Source: JAICXG01 sp036494545 (GTDB taxonomy: Bacteria; Verrucomicrobiota; Verrucomicrobiia; Chthoniobacterales; UBA10450). From it: a stretch of DNA of 64,000 nt. The notes under the pieces were generated by a model. That model was not told the DNA's origin. It saw only the letters and a list, made by a program, of their open reading frames with translations, and searched no databases. The stretch's first letter is position 1, and every line of letters starts with the position of its first letter. Location: positions 124,001 to 188,000 of the forward strand of contig DASXOB010000013.1 in assembly GCA_036494545.1 (NCBI GenBank), given 5' to 3'. The position numbers and the translations under genes are program-made. Of the stretch, positions 41,341 through 49,939 are shown piece by piece.

Positions 41341-42243
41341 GTGGAACTAAGGCACCTGCGTTATTTCGTGGCGGTGGCGGAGATGGAAAACGTCTCCCGC
41401 GCGGCGATGCAACGCCTGCACGTCTCGCAGCCCGCATTGAGCCGCCAGATTCGCGATCTTGAGGACGAACTCGGCGTGTGTTTACTCGAACGGACCGCCA
41501 AGTCGGTAAAGTTGACCGACGCCGGACGCGCCTTTCTCGACGGCGCCCGCGCAACTCTAAAACAAGCCGATGAGGCGGTTGGCAAGGCCCGTGCGATCGC
41601 AGGTAAGGCTAAGACCGAGCTGCACATAGGTGACTGGCCGCTCGCAACCGGCCAGATTATGCCCGCTCTGCTTCGCGAGTATCAACGAGCGATGCCCAAC
41701 GTGAAGGTGAAAATGCACGATTGGCGCCTCGAGAAAAACATCGCAGGCGTGCGCGATGGTCGGCTGCAGCTTGCCATTATTCTTCCACCGCTCAAGGCGA
41801 GCGCGCTCGAAGACCTCCGCTTCGAACCGCTCCTTACCGGCCGCGTCTGTCTCGCCGTTTCGTGCCGTCATCCCTTGGCGAAACGACAATCGGTCGCGTT
41901 AGCCGACGCCGCGCGCGAACCGTTCATCGGCCTGACTCGTGAGGACTATCCGCGTTACTTTGAATATCTGGATGCCTTCTTCGCGCACGTGAACGATAAG
42001 CCGCGCGTTGTGGAGGAGCACGATGGCTGGTCTGGCGTTTTTTCCGCCGTCAGCGCCGGCACCGGAGTGGCGCTGACCTCCGACTCGTTCAACTACGCCT
42101 TCAACAATCTGATCAAATGCCTGCGCCTGACCCCTGAACCCAGACGCATCACGGTCGGGATCATTACCCGAAAAGGAAAACTCACTCCCGCGGCGGAGAA
42201 GTTCTGTCAGTGCGCGAAAGAAGCGTTTGCCTCTATTCGCTAG
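41341..42243 (+). CDS. LysR family transcriptional regulator
   Basis: A 300-residue regulator of the CatM/BenM-like group. The N-terminal helix-turn-helix is RHLRYFVAVAEMENVSRAAMQRLHVSQPALSRQIRDLEDELG (about 4-45), followed by a linker helix. The effector domain begins TELHIGDWPLATGQIMPALL, and VSAGTGVALTSDSF is in the second subdomain. Start GTG 41341. Such regulators usually respond to an aromatic or carboxylic metabolite. The shared 24-bp box upstream of this gene and of the porin suggests it controls both sides of this locus, including the CoA-transferase. It is flanked by the two paralogous small membrane genes. Confidence 0.92.
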   Translation: MELRHLRYFVAVAEMENVSRAAMQRLHVSQPALSRQIRDLEDELGVCLLERTAKSVKLTDAGRAFLDGARATLKQADEAVGKARAIAGKAKTELHIGDWPLATGQIMPALLREYQRAMPNVKVKMHDWRLEKNIAGVRDGRLQLAIILPPLKASALEDLRFEPLLTGRVCLAVSCRHPLAKRQSVALADAAREPFIGLTREDYPRYFEYLDAFFAHVNDKPRVVEEHDGWSGVFSAVSAGTGVALTSDSFNYAFNNLIKCLRLTPEPRRITVGIITRKGKLTPAAEKFCQCAKEAFASIR

Positions 42244-42301
42244 GCCTTTGGTCTTCTCGCAGACCGCGATGGTCGGGTCAACGGCGAGCAGACGGACCGC
42301 C

Positions 42302-42556
42302 TTACCGAGCGAGCCAGAAACTAATCAGCAGAGCCAGGATAATCGTGGTTATTACCAGCCACGGGATAAGAATCAGCTCGACCCTGACGTGGCGAGCGGC
42401 CGGAATGTCGTTCTCGACGTTGGGATCTCGGTCAAAGAATCGGTGACGGTTGCGAAAGAAGTACGCACCGCCTAACAAATAGACGACGAAGAAGAATGTC
42501 GCGGCGATTCGCAGTGCAGGAAGAGCTGCGGGATTAAGTAGAGCGAGCATAGACAT
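42302..42556 (-). CDS. small membrane protein, paralogue B
   Basis: An 84-residue protein homologous to that at 40997-41254, with NPAALPALRIAATFFFVVYLLGGAYFF, a polar middle (RNRHRFFDRDPNVENDIPAAR) and VELILIPWLVITTIILALLIS. The start at 42556 is favoured because its ATG shares bases with the CoA-transferase stop (TGATG), showing translational coupling. It also gives nearly the same length as paralogue A. A longer frame from 42586 is possible. The function is unknown; tight coupling to the CoA-transferase suggests a role with its substrate or with membrane transport. Confidence 0.68.
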   Translation of the reverse strand: MSMLALLNPAALPALRIAATFFFVVYLLGGAYFFRNRHRFFDRDPNVENDIPAARHVRVELILIPWLVITTIILALLISFWLAR

Positions 42557-44115
42557 CAGCGCGACGATTTTCCATTTGGAAGCCATTCGGGTTTGCTTGA
42601 GCCGCGCGGAACCAGCACGGTTCGGTAGGCGCCCGGTGTGCGGGACATCACGACCTGATCAGTCATTCCCTGATAGGTTCCAAGCGGCGTTTCCGCGGTG
42701 AATAGATCTGGATCGATGGAGCTGTGTTCATCACTCGAACCTGCGGTGGCCTTCGCATACTCCTTGTCGAAAATACCTAACGAGAGCATCCAAAGTACTG
42801 TCCTTGTCAGCGAAACCACGACGCGATAGCTGCCGCCTTCGATCGCGCGCCGACGCAGCGCCTCAAGAATTCCGGTTGTGCCTAACCAGGCGACCACATT
42901 ATCGCAAATGGGAACAATCGGCGGCTGCTTTGGTTGACTAAGGGAACCTTCGATCGCAAAGAGCCCGGAGACCGCGGAACCAATCTCATCGAAGCCAGGC
43001 CGGTTCGACCACGGTCCCTTCTCACCGTGGAGAACCACCGTTGCATGAATTAAACCCGGCTTCTGCGCGCAAAGCGATTCGGCATCGAGGCCATGCTTTT
43101 TCAAGAATCCCGGACGCTTATTTGCAAAAAATACATCAGCATTCTGAATCAGCTGATTAAGCCGGGCTCGATCTTCTTTGGAATCACCAAGTATCGTTGA
43201 ACGCATCCCGACCTGCACATCCCAAAAGAAAGATTCGATTTCCGAATCGCGCGGTCTCCAGATATTGAGGACATCTGCGCCATACAACGACATGTCTCGG
43301 CCGAGGGCGGCTCCGGCGATCACGTGCCCCATTCCCAATGCGCGAATACCTGCGAGAGGCAGGTTATCGTCGTTAGGCTTGAGCGGAATGGGTTCGCTTT
43401 CACCAATCTTCTCCACGGTGATCAGCGGCATTCTTGAGAGAACATTGGTGTATTGCGGTTCGCGACGAAATTCGTCATTGGTCCGCACCATTGCCAAAAC
43501 AAGTCCCTTCTCCGCCGCCGCGTCTTCTAATTCCACCGCGTCCCATTTGCGGATGGCGTAGTTAATGGATTCCTGGCTTGGACTGCAGTCGAGAAAATTG
43601 AGAGTGTTAACGAGGAGTTGCGGATAAATATCCAACGCCAGCACATGCCGCCCATCGCGAGTTTCGCGAAAGAATGACTCCATGTTTAGGAACGGGCTGA
43701 CGGCATAGCCACCTGGCGATGGCGGCCGGCCGTTAATAGTTTCCCATTTCTCTTCGAAGAACCCGCAGAAACGCCGTAATGCTTTGCGCACATCGACCGA
43801 AATATTTTGTCCATCACTCGTCGTTTGCTTCCAAAGCGCGGCCAGCGCAACGCTTCTCGCGGCCAAACCGATCGCCGCCATCGTCCCGAATCGGATCGAA
43901 CTTGGAAGAATCGGATCGCTTCCGGAGAATGTGAGCTTGCCGCCGCTGTCCGCGGTTGTTAGCCCGATGTCCTTTAGCACTTCATTCGTGCCGGCGTGCA
44001 GATCGAAATCCGGCGATGTCGCCGGATGACTCAGCTTCTCTTCTAATGTTTTGGTCAATCGATCGGTCGCTGCGTTCGCTTCAGTCGATCGGTCAGTTAC
44101 TGTTGCGGTGCTCAT
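42556..44115 (-). CDS. class III CoA-transferase (CaiB/BaiF family)
   Basis: A 519-residue CoA-transferase. LPLAGIRALGMGHVIAGAALGRDMSLYGADVLNIWRP is the family opening of the catalytic half. ADVFFANKRPGFLKKHGLD and GPWSNRPGFDEIGSAVSGL are further conserved parts. The first about 230 residues form an additional N-terminal half, making it longer than the usual about 400. Members exchange CoA between carboxylic acids such as carnitine/crotonobetaine, formate/oxalate and bile acids. The start lies behind the repeated leader at 44126-44161. It is coupled to the small membrane gene at 42302 and divergent from the porin. Confidence 0.87.
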   Translation of the reverse strand: MSTATVTDRSTEANAATDRLTKTLEEKLSHPATSPDFDLHAGTNEVLKDIGLTTADSGGKLTFSGSDPILPSSIRFGTMAAIGLAARSVALAALWKQTTSDGQNISVDVRKALRRFCGFFEEKWETINGRPPSPGGYAVSPFLNMESFFRETRDGRHVLALDIYPQLLVNTLNFLDCSPSQESINYAIRKWDAVELEDAAAEKGLVLAMVRTNDEFRREPQYTNVLSRMPLITVEKIGESEPIPLKPNDDNLPLAGIRALGMGHVIAGAALGRDMSLYGADVLNIWRPRDSEIESFFWDVQVGMRSTILGDSKEDRARLNQLIQNADVFFANKRPGFLKKHGLDAESLCAQKPGLIHATVVLHGEKGPWSNRPGFDEIGSAVSGLFAIEGSLSQPKQPPIVPICDNVVAWLGTTGILEALRRRAIEGGSYRVVVSLTRTVLWMLSLGIFDKEYAKATAGSSDEHSSIDPDLFTAETPLGTYQGMTDQVVMSRTPGAYRTVLVPRGSSKPEWLPNGKSSR

Positions 44116-44125
44116 TGGTTGTCCT

Positions 44126-44161
44126 ATCTCTTTCTCAAGTTTCTAAGACCGCACATTTCAG
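44126..44161 (-). promoter_or_regulatory. repeated 5' leader element, copy at CoA-transferase
   Basis: Minus strand: CTGAAATGT, a variable part with GGTCTTAG, then AAACTTGAGAAAGAGAT, 10 nt before the CoA-transferase ATG. It aligns without gaps to the ndh copy over most of its length and to the YWTD-gene copy with one or two differences in spacing. Confidence 0.6.
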
Positions 44162-44410
44162 AAAAACTTGAGGTATTTTTTAATCCGTACGTCCAAAGGC
44201 CGGCAACCAGCGTACGAGCAATGCGGCCACCTCGCGCAGCCGTTGTAGATATCGATCGGCGCTAGTGAATTTCGGCGGCGAGAAAAGTCTGGACTAAATC
44301 CCACGCGAGTTCCGGGCCTGCCCAACTGGAAGGACGAGATCAGGATAATCATCACCGGGGGTCAACTTCCAGTGTGCGAGATTTTTCATTCCACTAACAT
44401 GCGACCGGAC

Positions 44411-44461
44411 CTGCCTGTTGGTGAAGACGATGTTTCTTTTCTCAGCATATCCAACAGGCAG
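44411..44461. promoter_or_regulatory. long-arm hairpin enclosing the 24-bp box, copy 2
   Basis: CTGCCTGTTGG (44411-44421) and CCAACAGGCAG (44451-44461) are perfect 11-bp complements separated by 29 bases. The loop contains the box GAC-G-ATGTTTCTT-TT-CTCAGCATA (44426-44449) that matches the lysR upstream copy. A second hairpin (GCACC, TTGC, GGTGC) follows at 44465-44478. It could act as an operator or as a leader RNA controlling the porin. Confidence 0.5.
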
Positions 44462-44518
44462 AGTGCACCTTGCGGTGCGGGCTTGCCAGGCGGGCCCATG
44501 CGGAGGGAATATGCACGC

Positions 44519-45880
44519 ATGAGATGTGAGCGACGACCTACTCGGACGATAGGTCCGCGCCGGCTTGCTATCGTCGCGTTGATCTGGCTGGCGCTCATCA
44601 TCAATTCTTCCTACGCCGCCTGTCCTGATTGCCCGCCGACGCCGGCAGAAAACGCACCACATTTCGACAGCGAGCATTATCTTACGGGCGACTGGTTCGG
44701 TCTTCGCAACAAGCTTTACGATTGGGGCCTCGAGATCACCGGCGGTTACACGACTGAGCCGGCCGGAAATCCAATTGGTGGGTTAGAGCATGGCTTTACT
44801 TATCTGCACAACTTCGGGTTCGATGTCCGGCTCGATTTGGAAAAAATTTTCACCATTCCGGATACGACATTCCTGGTCACAGTTTCGCAGCGCTCCGGCA
44901 GGGGACTAACTCAGGATAGCATCGGGAATGCGATCAGCGTGCAGCAGATTTTTGGCGGCGGGCAGACTTATCGCCTGGTGCAAATGAGAATGGAACATCA
45001 TCTGTATGATGATCGACTAGAGCTTGCCTATGGACGCCTGACGGCGACTGCGGACTTTTTAAGTTCGCAATTTTATTGCCAGTTCGTGAACAACGGCATC
45101 TGCGGACAACCGCCGGCGCCATTTTTCAACATGCCTGGCGGAATTACAGCCTACCCGCAGGGGACGTGGGGCGGTCTGGTCCAAGTGCACACTACAAAAG
45201 ACACCTACGCAAAGTTTGCATTTTATGACGGCGATCCCAACAACGGCGATGACGTGGCCAAGCACGGTGCAAACTTTGGATGGGGCGACAACGGGGTCCT
45301 GCTCATGACGGAAATAGGTTACAAGACAGAGGACGGCTTATGGTCGATGCCGAGCAGGTATAGCTTCGGCGGCTACTATCACACAGGCGACTTTCCGGAT
45401 GTTGCGCTGGATGCCTTTGGGCAAAACATCTTCCTGAGCGGACGAACCGGGCGCGAGCACGGCGGACAGGAAGGTGTCTACCTGCTCTTCGAACAAATGT
45501 TGCATCGCAACATGCGCCGGCCGGAAACCGGCTTGAATGCCTTTGTGACCTTTGTGGTTTCGCCGGACGAAGACAAGAGTCCGATTCCTTATTACCTTAA
45601 CGGCGGTCTGATCTATGAAGGTCTTATCCCCTGTCGACCTAACGACAAGACGGCGCTCGGCTTCTACTCCGGCTGGTTCGGCCAGGACCTGCGAAAAGCG
45701 CAGCGATCTGCGGGTCTCGCCTCGCAAACGAACGAAACCAACATTGAGCTAAACCATCAGGTCCAGCTCACGCCCTGGTTCTACCTGCGGCCGAACATTC
45801 AATACGTCATTAAACCTAACGGTCTCGATGAGATTGAAAATGCGCTCGTCCTGGGTATTGAGGCGGGAATAACTTTCTAG
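44519..45880 (+). CDS. OprB-family carbohydrate-type porin
   Basis: A 453-residue outer-membrane porin. After an RRLAIVALIWLALIINSSYA signal comes HYLTGDWFGLRNKLYDWGLEITGGYT, the OprB opening. Repeated strand pairs then lead to a C-terminal VLGIEAGITF ending in phenylalanine, as barrels do. The family lets sugars or aromatic acids cross the outer membrane. The ATG at 44519 is used because GGAGGG lies 11 nt upstream; an in-frame ATG at 44498 is the alternative. The gene is divergent from the CoA-transferase and may be controlled by the LysR protein. Its stop overlaps the convergent gene's stop in a CTAG. Confidence 0.85.
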   Translation: MRCERRPTRTIGPRRLAIVALIWLALIINSSYAACPDCPPTPAENAPHFDSEHYLTGDWFGLRNKLYDWGLEITGGYTTEPAGNPIGGLEHGFTYLHNFGFDVRLDLEKIFTIPDTTFLVTVSQRSGRGLTQDSIGNAISVQQIFGGGQTYRLVQMRMEHHLYDDRLELAYGRLTATADFLSSQFYCQFVNNGICGQPPAPFFNMPGGITAYPQGTWGGLVQVHTTKDTYAKFAFYDGDPNNGDDVAKHGANFGWGDNGVLLMTEIGYKTEDGLWSMPSRYSFGGYYHTGDFPDVALDAFGQNIFLSGRTGREHGGQEGVYLLFEQMLHRNMRRPETGLNAFVTFVVSPDEDKSPIPYYLNGGLIYEGLIPCRPNDKTALGFYSGWFGQDLRKAQRSAGLASQTNETNIELNHQVQLTPWFYLRPNIQYVIKPNGLDEIENALVLGIEAGITF

Positions 45881-46119
45881 AGGCCGTTGCCGCCGTCGTT
45901 CCCCAGGTTGGACGGTCCGTGTTTCTCTGCGTGCCGGCGCGCAAGCCATAAACAAACCACGCCGAACCCGATCATAAACGCGCCCCAGACAAAATCGATA
46001 TTCCAGCCTAACGACATTCCTTCCGAGGTCACTTGCGCCCCAAAACCGGCACAAACTATGAGCGCGCCGAGAACGACGAAGAGCCAGCCGAGCGGAAGTC
46101 GTAGATCGAAGAAGCTCAT
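45877..46119 (-). CDS. small membrane protein of unknown function
   Basis: An 80-residue protein with two transmembrane segments (PLGWLFVVLGALIVCAGFG and NIDFVWGAFMIGFGVVCLWLA) joined by a loop AQVTSEGMSLGW, and a polar C-terminus. It follows the sodium:solute symporter by 7 nt on the same strand, so it may be an accessory subunit, as small proteins sometimes are for SSS transporters. No family is recognised. Convergent with the porin. Confidence 0.65.
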   Translation of the reverse strand: MSFFDLRLPLGWLFVVLGALIVCAGFGAQVTSEGMSLGWNIDFVWGAFMIGFGVVCLWLARRHAEKHGPSNLGNDGGNGL

Positions 46120-46126
46120 GAATTCT

Positions 46127-47845
46127 TCACCAGAAAATGATGTTTAGGATTAAAGCCAGGACGAGGACGAAAATGCCGAGCATGAAGGGCCGCTTATACC
46201 AAATCGTTTCTGTTTCGGCGATGCGTGGCGTCAGCGACCAAACCAGGCCGCTCAATTCCGTGTCGGATTTTTTCCGTTGCGTGAGCAGCGAGACGAGAAT
46301 CGTCACCACGAAACAAGTGGTCCAGGCAAAGATGGCCGTCCAAAAATTCTGCGCCATTTCACTCGGGTAAATTTGCAGGGTATGACCGAGCCAGCCACCT
46401 TTGACCAAGGTGAGCGCGCCCATCGGCTGGGTCAGGCCGTGATGAGCCGCCGCCGCCAGGATTCCGCTGAGCAGGCCGACGAATGCGCCATGGCCGGTCG
46501 TGCGTCGCCAGAACATGCCGAGAAGAAACGTGGCGAAAAGGGGAGCGTTCACGAAAGCGAACACCAGCTGGAGCAGGTCCATGATGTTGTTGAAGTGCGC
46601 GGCGAAATAGGCCGCGGCCACACTGATGACGATGCCAACTACTGTGGCCATGCGTCCCATCCACAAAAGGGTGGAATCATGTGCCTTTGGTCGAAGATAG
46701 GCCTGATAAATGTCATAGGTCCAGACGGTGTTGAATGCCGTCACGTTACCGGCCATCCCGGACATGAACGAAGCCATCAACGCGGTCAGACCCAGGCCAA
46801 GAATTCCCGAGGGAAAATAATGACGCAGCATCATTGGGATAACGAGATCGTAGTTGAGAGAGCCATCGGGTTTGTTAGGCAAAGCAAACCCGCTCGCGCC
46901 TGAATGCTGAGTCAGGGCAATGGCAATCATGCCTGGCAGAATCACCAGGAACGGGAACAACATTTTCGGCACGGCCGCGACCAGAGGCGTACGGCGCGCC
47001 GCGGCCATAGAGTGCGCCGCCATCGCGCGCTGGATCACGAGGAAATCGGTGCACCAATAGCCAAACGAAAGCACGAAGCCCAGGCCCATGAGCATGGCCA
47101 GCCATTCCACTCCCATCGGGTTATCCGCGGCATGACCCATGAACTTCCAAGAGTGAGAAAACGCGCCCGACGCGAAATGCTGTGCCGCAGCTACTTCGCC
47201 CAGGCGCATCTGCAATCCGCTCCAACCGCCGACATCGCGCAACCCGAGAAAGACGAGCGGCGCAAACCCGGCGACGATGAGAAAGAACTGCATGACTTCG
47301 TTGTAGATGGCTGAGGTCAACCCGCCTAACGAGATGTAGAGCAACACGATGATGGCCGACAGCCAGACACTGACGTTGAAATCCCAGCCGAGAATGAGAT
47401 TGAGCAGCAGGGCCATGGCATACATGGAAATGCCCGAGGAAAAAATCGTCATTACCGCGAAAGTCATGGCGTTGAGGGCGCGCGTTTTTTCGTCGAATCG
47501 CATTTTGAGATATTCCGGAACCGAGCGCGCTTTCGAACCGTAATAAAATGGCATCATGAAAACCGCGACAAAGACCATGGCCGGGATCGCGCCGACCCAG
47601 TAGAAGTGGCTGGTCATGATTCCGTATTTCGCGCCGGAAGCAGCCATGCCGATTACTTCCTGCGCGCCGAGGTTGGCCGAGAGAAAGGCGAGCCCTGCCA
47701 CCCACGTGGGAATCAAACGGCCCGACAGAAAAAAATCGGTGCTCGAGCGCATGTGGCGCTTGAGAACGAATCCGATTCCAAGAACAAACGCGAAGTAAAT
47801 GACCAGGATCGCGCCATCGATAAGCCCGAGATGAATCGGCTTCAT
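46127..47845 (-). CDS. sodium:solute symporter (SSS family)
   Basis: A 572-residue membrane protein with about 14 hydrophobic segments. The first helices contain GLIDGAILVIYFAFVLGIGF and STDFFLSGRLIPTWVAGLAFLSANLGAQE, which contribute to the sodium site. IYNEVMQFFLIVAGFAPLVFLGL and ALMASFMSGMAGNVTAFNTVWTYDIY are typical of the sugar/solute branch (SGLT/vSGLT-like). The polar C-terminal loop and final helix fit. It imports a small organic solute with sodium; a sugar is likely given the adjacent pentose-phosphate operon. It lies about 106 bases after the HAD gene on the same strand. Confidence 0.9.
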   Translation of the reverse strand: MKPIHLGLIDGAILVIYFAFVLGIGFVLKRHMRSSTDFFLSGRLIPTWVAGLAFLSANLGAQEVIGMAASGAKYGIMTSHFYWVGAIPAMVFVAVFMMPFYYGSKARSVPEYLKMRFDEKTRALNAMTFAVMTIFSSGISMYAMALLLNLILGWDFNVSVWLSAIIVLLYISLGGLTSAIYNEVMQFFLIVAGFAPLVFLGLRDVGGWSGLQMRLGEVAAAQHFASGAFSHSWKFMGHAADNPMGVEWLAMLMGLGFVLSFGYWCTDFLVIQRAMAAHSMAAARRTPLVAAVPKMLFPFLVILPGMIAIALTQHSGASGFALPNKPDGSLNYDLVIPMMLRHYFPSGILGLGLTALMASFMSGMAGNVTAFNTVWTYDIYQAYLRPKAHDSTLLWMGRMATVVGIVISVAAAYFAAHFNNIMDLLQLVFAFVNAPLFATFLLGMFWRRTTGHGAFVGLLSGILAAAAHHGLTQPMGALTLVKGGWLGHTLQIYPSEMAQNFWTAIFAWTTCFVVTILVSLLTQRKKSDTELSGLVWSLTPRIAETETIWYKRPFMLGIFVLVLALILNIIFW

Positions 47846-47951
47846 TGGCTGTCGATCTTCTCAGCCTGAATGTCGAATGTCAGCCCTTAAATTTGGCAAA
47901 TCGTCGTCGCTGTTTCGCCCAGGTCGACAACGAGCACGTTCGCGGAACGCT

Positions 47952-48869
47952 TCATCCGTCCGACCCGTGATTTAGAACGAATCTTTCGACGGCCCTGGCG
48001 AAACCTTCTTCTTCCGATGAGCTTGTGACATAGGTGGCCGCAGATTTCACTTCATCGCTCGCCTGGCCCATCGCGATGCTGATCCCGCTCTTTTCAAACA
48101 TGGAAATATCGTTGGGCATGTCACCGATGGTTGCGATTTGTGCGATGGGAATATCGAGCAGCTCAGATAGACGGGTGACGACGTAGCCTTTGTTCGCTTC
48201 CGGGTGAGTAACGTCGAGGTAGTAAGGCTGAGAACGAGCGGCGGTAACGGAAGTGTCGCGCGTCGGACACGATTGCTTTGTGCAAACACCCGAACCGAAT
48301 TGTTCGCGCACCGCGGCTTCACACCGCTCCACCGCGTCAAGGTCATCGCTTACCCCCACCAACTTAGCCACGTCGTTGGTCAGGCCTTTAAAGTTAGCCT
48401 CCACCGTGGGGGGGAATTTCACCGTCCACTCTTCGCGATCGACATGTGGTCCGTGTCGGTTGCGCACAAACCAATTCGTCCCACGATAGATCCAGCAATC
48501 GAGTCCACGTTTCTGCATCGTCTCCATCGCAGGCTCGATAACATCGGCTTGTAGGACACGTTGTTCAATGACGGATAGGTCCGCCTTGACAAACATGCCG
48601 CCGTTGAATGCAGCAATAGGTGTGGTAAGAGCCAGCGGCGCGATGAGCATTTCCATGCCGCGCGGCGGCCGGCCGCTGGTAATTGCGAACTGAATTCCTG
48701 CAGTCCGCATTCTTGCTACTGCGTCACGCGCGCGCTGCGTTAGCACCTTTTCGTGAGTTACCAGGGTGCCATCTACATCGGCAAGCAAAAGGCGAACCGT
48801 CGCACGGGTTCTTGGAGATGATAGCTCACCTTCTTTGTTAGTGGTCGGATGTGTCGCGGATACACTCAT
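47952..48869 (-). CDS. HAD family phosphatase (Cof-type)
   Basis: A 305-residue HAD hydrolase. Motif I is LLLADVDGTLVTHEKVL with the nucleophile and acid Asp pair, motif II is AITSGRPPRGME, and motif IV is IATIGDMPNDISMF. A C2-type cap lies between. Cof-type enzymes dephosphorylate sugar phosphates and nucleotides. The ATG at 48869 lies 4 nt after the gnd stop; a longer frame upstream overlaps gnd and is rejected. As part of the sugar operon it may trim a sugar phosphate. Confidence 0.85.
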   Translation of the reverse strand: MSVSATHPTTNKEGELSSPRTRATVRLLLADVDGTLVTHEKVLTQRARDAVARMRTAGIQFAITSGRPPRGMEMLIAPLALTTPIAAFNGGMFVKADLSVIEQRVLQADVIEPAMETMQKRGLDCWIYRGTNWFVRNRHGPHVDREEWTVKFPPTVEANFKGLTNDVAKLVGVSDDLDAVERCEAAVREQFGSGVCTKQSCPTRDTSVTAARSQPYYLDVTHPEANKGYVVTRLSELLDIPIAQIATIGDMPNDISMFEKSGISIAMGQASDEVKSAATYVTSSSEEEGFARAVERFVLNHGSDG

Positions 48870-48873
48870 TACT

Positions 48874-49917
48874 TTAAGCTGCTTTGACTTGTTGTTTCTC
48901 GAGGTGACCGCCAAACCCGTAGCGCATTGCGGAAAGTAGCCGGTCGGCGTAATCAGCGTCGCCGCGCGAAGAGAAGCGTTCATACAAGGCCGCCGTCAAC
49001 GCCGGCACGGGCACGCCTTCATCGATCGCCGCCTTGATTGTCCAGCGGCCTTCCCCTGAATCCGAAACTCGGCCGGCAAAATTCGCGAGTTGCGGATCGG
49101 TCGTAAGGGCGGATGCAGTTAGATCAAGTAGCCATGAAGCAATCACGCTGCCGCGTCGCCAGACTTCGGAGATATTAGCTAGGTTAAAGTCGTACTGGTA
49201 GTGCTCCGGATTTCGCAGCGGCGTTGTCTCCGCATCTACTTCGCTTTCACGCTTTCCTGCGTTAGCGCCTCTCAAAACACCGAGACCTTCGGCGTACGCG
49301 GCCATCATTCCGTACTCGATCCCGTTATGGACCATCTTGACAAAATGGCCGGCGCCGTTAGGCCCGCAATGCAGGTAACCCTGTTCGGCCGTCCCGCCAA
49401 GTTTATCGCGACCAGGCGTGCGCGGCAGCTCGCCGGGGCCGGGTGCGAGCGTGGCGAAGATAGGATCGAGACGCTGAACCATTGCCCTTTCGCCGCCGAT
49501 CATCATGCAATAACCACGTTCCAAGCCCCAGATGCCGCCGCTGGTTCCGACATCGACATAGTGAATACCCAGCGAGCGCAAGCCTTTCGCGCGTTCGATA
49601 TCATCGACATAGTAGGAGTTGCCGCCGTCGATGATGGTATCGCCGTTTGCGAGAAGCGGTGAGAGCTCACCGATGGTTTGATCGACTACAGCCGCCGGCA
49701 CCATCAGCCAGATGGCTCGCGGTTGCGCAAGCTTTGTCACGAGGTCCGCCAATGAGCTAGCTCCCTCGGCTCCTTCTTTGACCAGACCGTCGACCGATTT
49801 GGAAGAGCGATCAAATACAACGCAATTCTGTCCATTTTTAATTAAGCGCCGCACCATGTTTGCGCCCATTCGGCCGAGACCAATCATCCCTAGCTGCATT
49901 GTGATCTGTTCTTTCAT
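48874..49917 (-). CDS. gnd: 6-phosphogluconate dehydrogenase, decarboxylating (short YqeC/GntZ-type)
   Basis: A 347-residue enzyme. The N-terminal QLGMIGLGRMGANMVRRL binds the cofactor, and IIDGGNSYYVDDIERA and VDVGTSGGIWGLERGYCMM form the substrate site. GPNGAGHFVKMVHNGIEY holds the catalytic lysine. It converts 6-phosphogluconate to ribulose 5-phosphate and CO2. It belongs to the short class that is often NAD-dependent. The ATG at 49917 is given because pgi starts in the same context (AAGCC-ATGAAAGAA); ATG 49899 (MQLGMIG) is an equally normal alternative. It lies 22 nt after fda in the sugar operon. Confidence 0.92.
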   Translation of the reverse strand: MKEQITMQLGMIGLGRMGANMVRRLIKNGQNCVVFDRSSKSVDGLVKEGAEGASSLADLVTKLAQPRAIWLMVPAAVVDQTIGELSPLLANGDTIIDGGNSYYVDDIERAKGLRSLGIHYVDVGTSGGIWGLERGYCMMIGGERAMVQRLDPIFATLAPGPGELPRTPGRDKLGGTAEQGYLHCGPNGAGHFVKMVHNGIEYGMMAAYAEGLGVLRGANAGKRESEVDAETTPLRNPEHYQYDFNLANISEVWRRGSVIASWLLDLTASALTTDPQLANFAGRVSDSGEGRWTIKAAIDEGVPVPALTAALYERFSSRGDADYADRLLSAMRYGFGGHLEKQQVKAA

Positions 49918-49939
49918 GGCTTGTTTTTCATTAGTTGAG

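Larger units (their letters stand above)
44116..44518. other. divergent regulatory region between CoA-transferase and porin
   Basis: About 400 bases with no gene. They hold the repeated leader (44126-44161), an 11-bp inverted repeat (44411-44421 with 44451-44461) whose loop carries the 24-bp LysR-associated box, and a small GCACC/GGTGC hairpin (44465-44478) just before the porin start. A frame starting near 44372 reads through this region but is better regarded as a leader. Confidence 0.55.

Noticed and set aside
45877..45880. Convergent genes sharing a CTAG stop
   Set aside because: A four-base overlap of stop codons is common between convergent genes and needs no special explanation.
46277..46903. 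Plus-strand frame of 208 codons inside the symporter gene
   Set aside because: His/Arg/Gln-rich shadow of a membrane-protein gene on the other strand.
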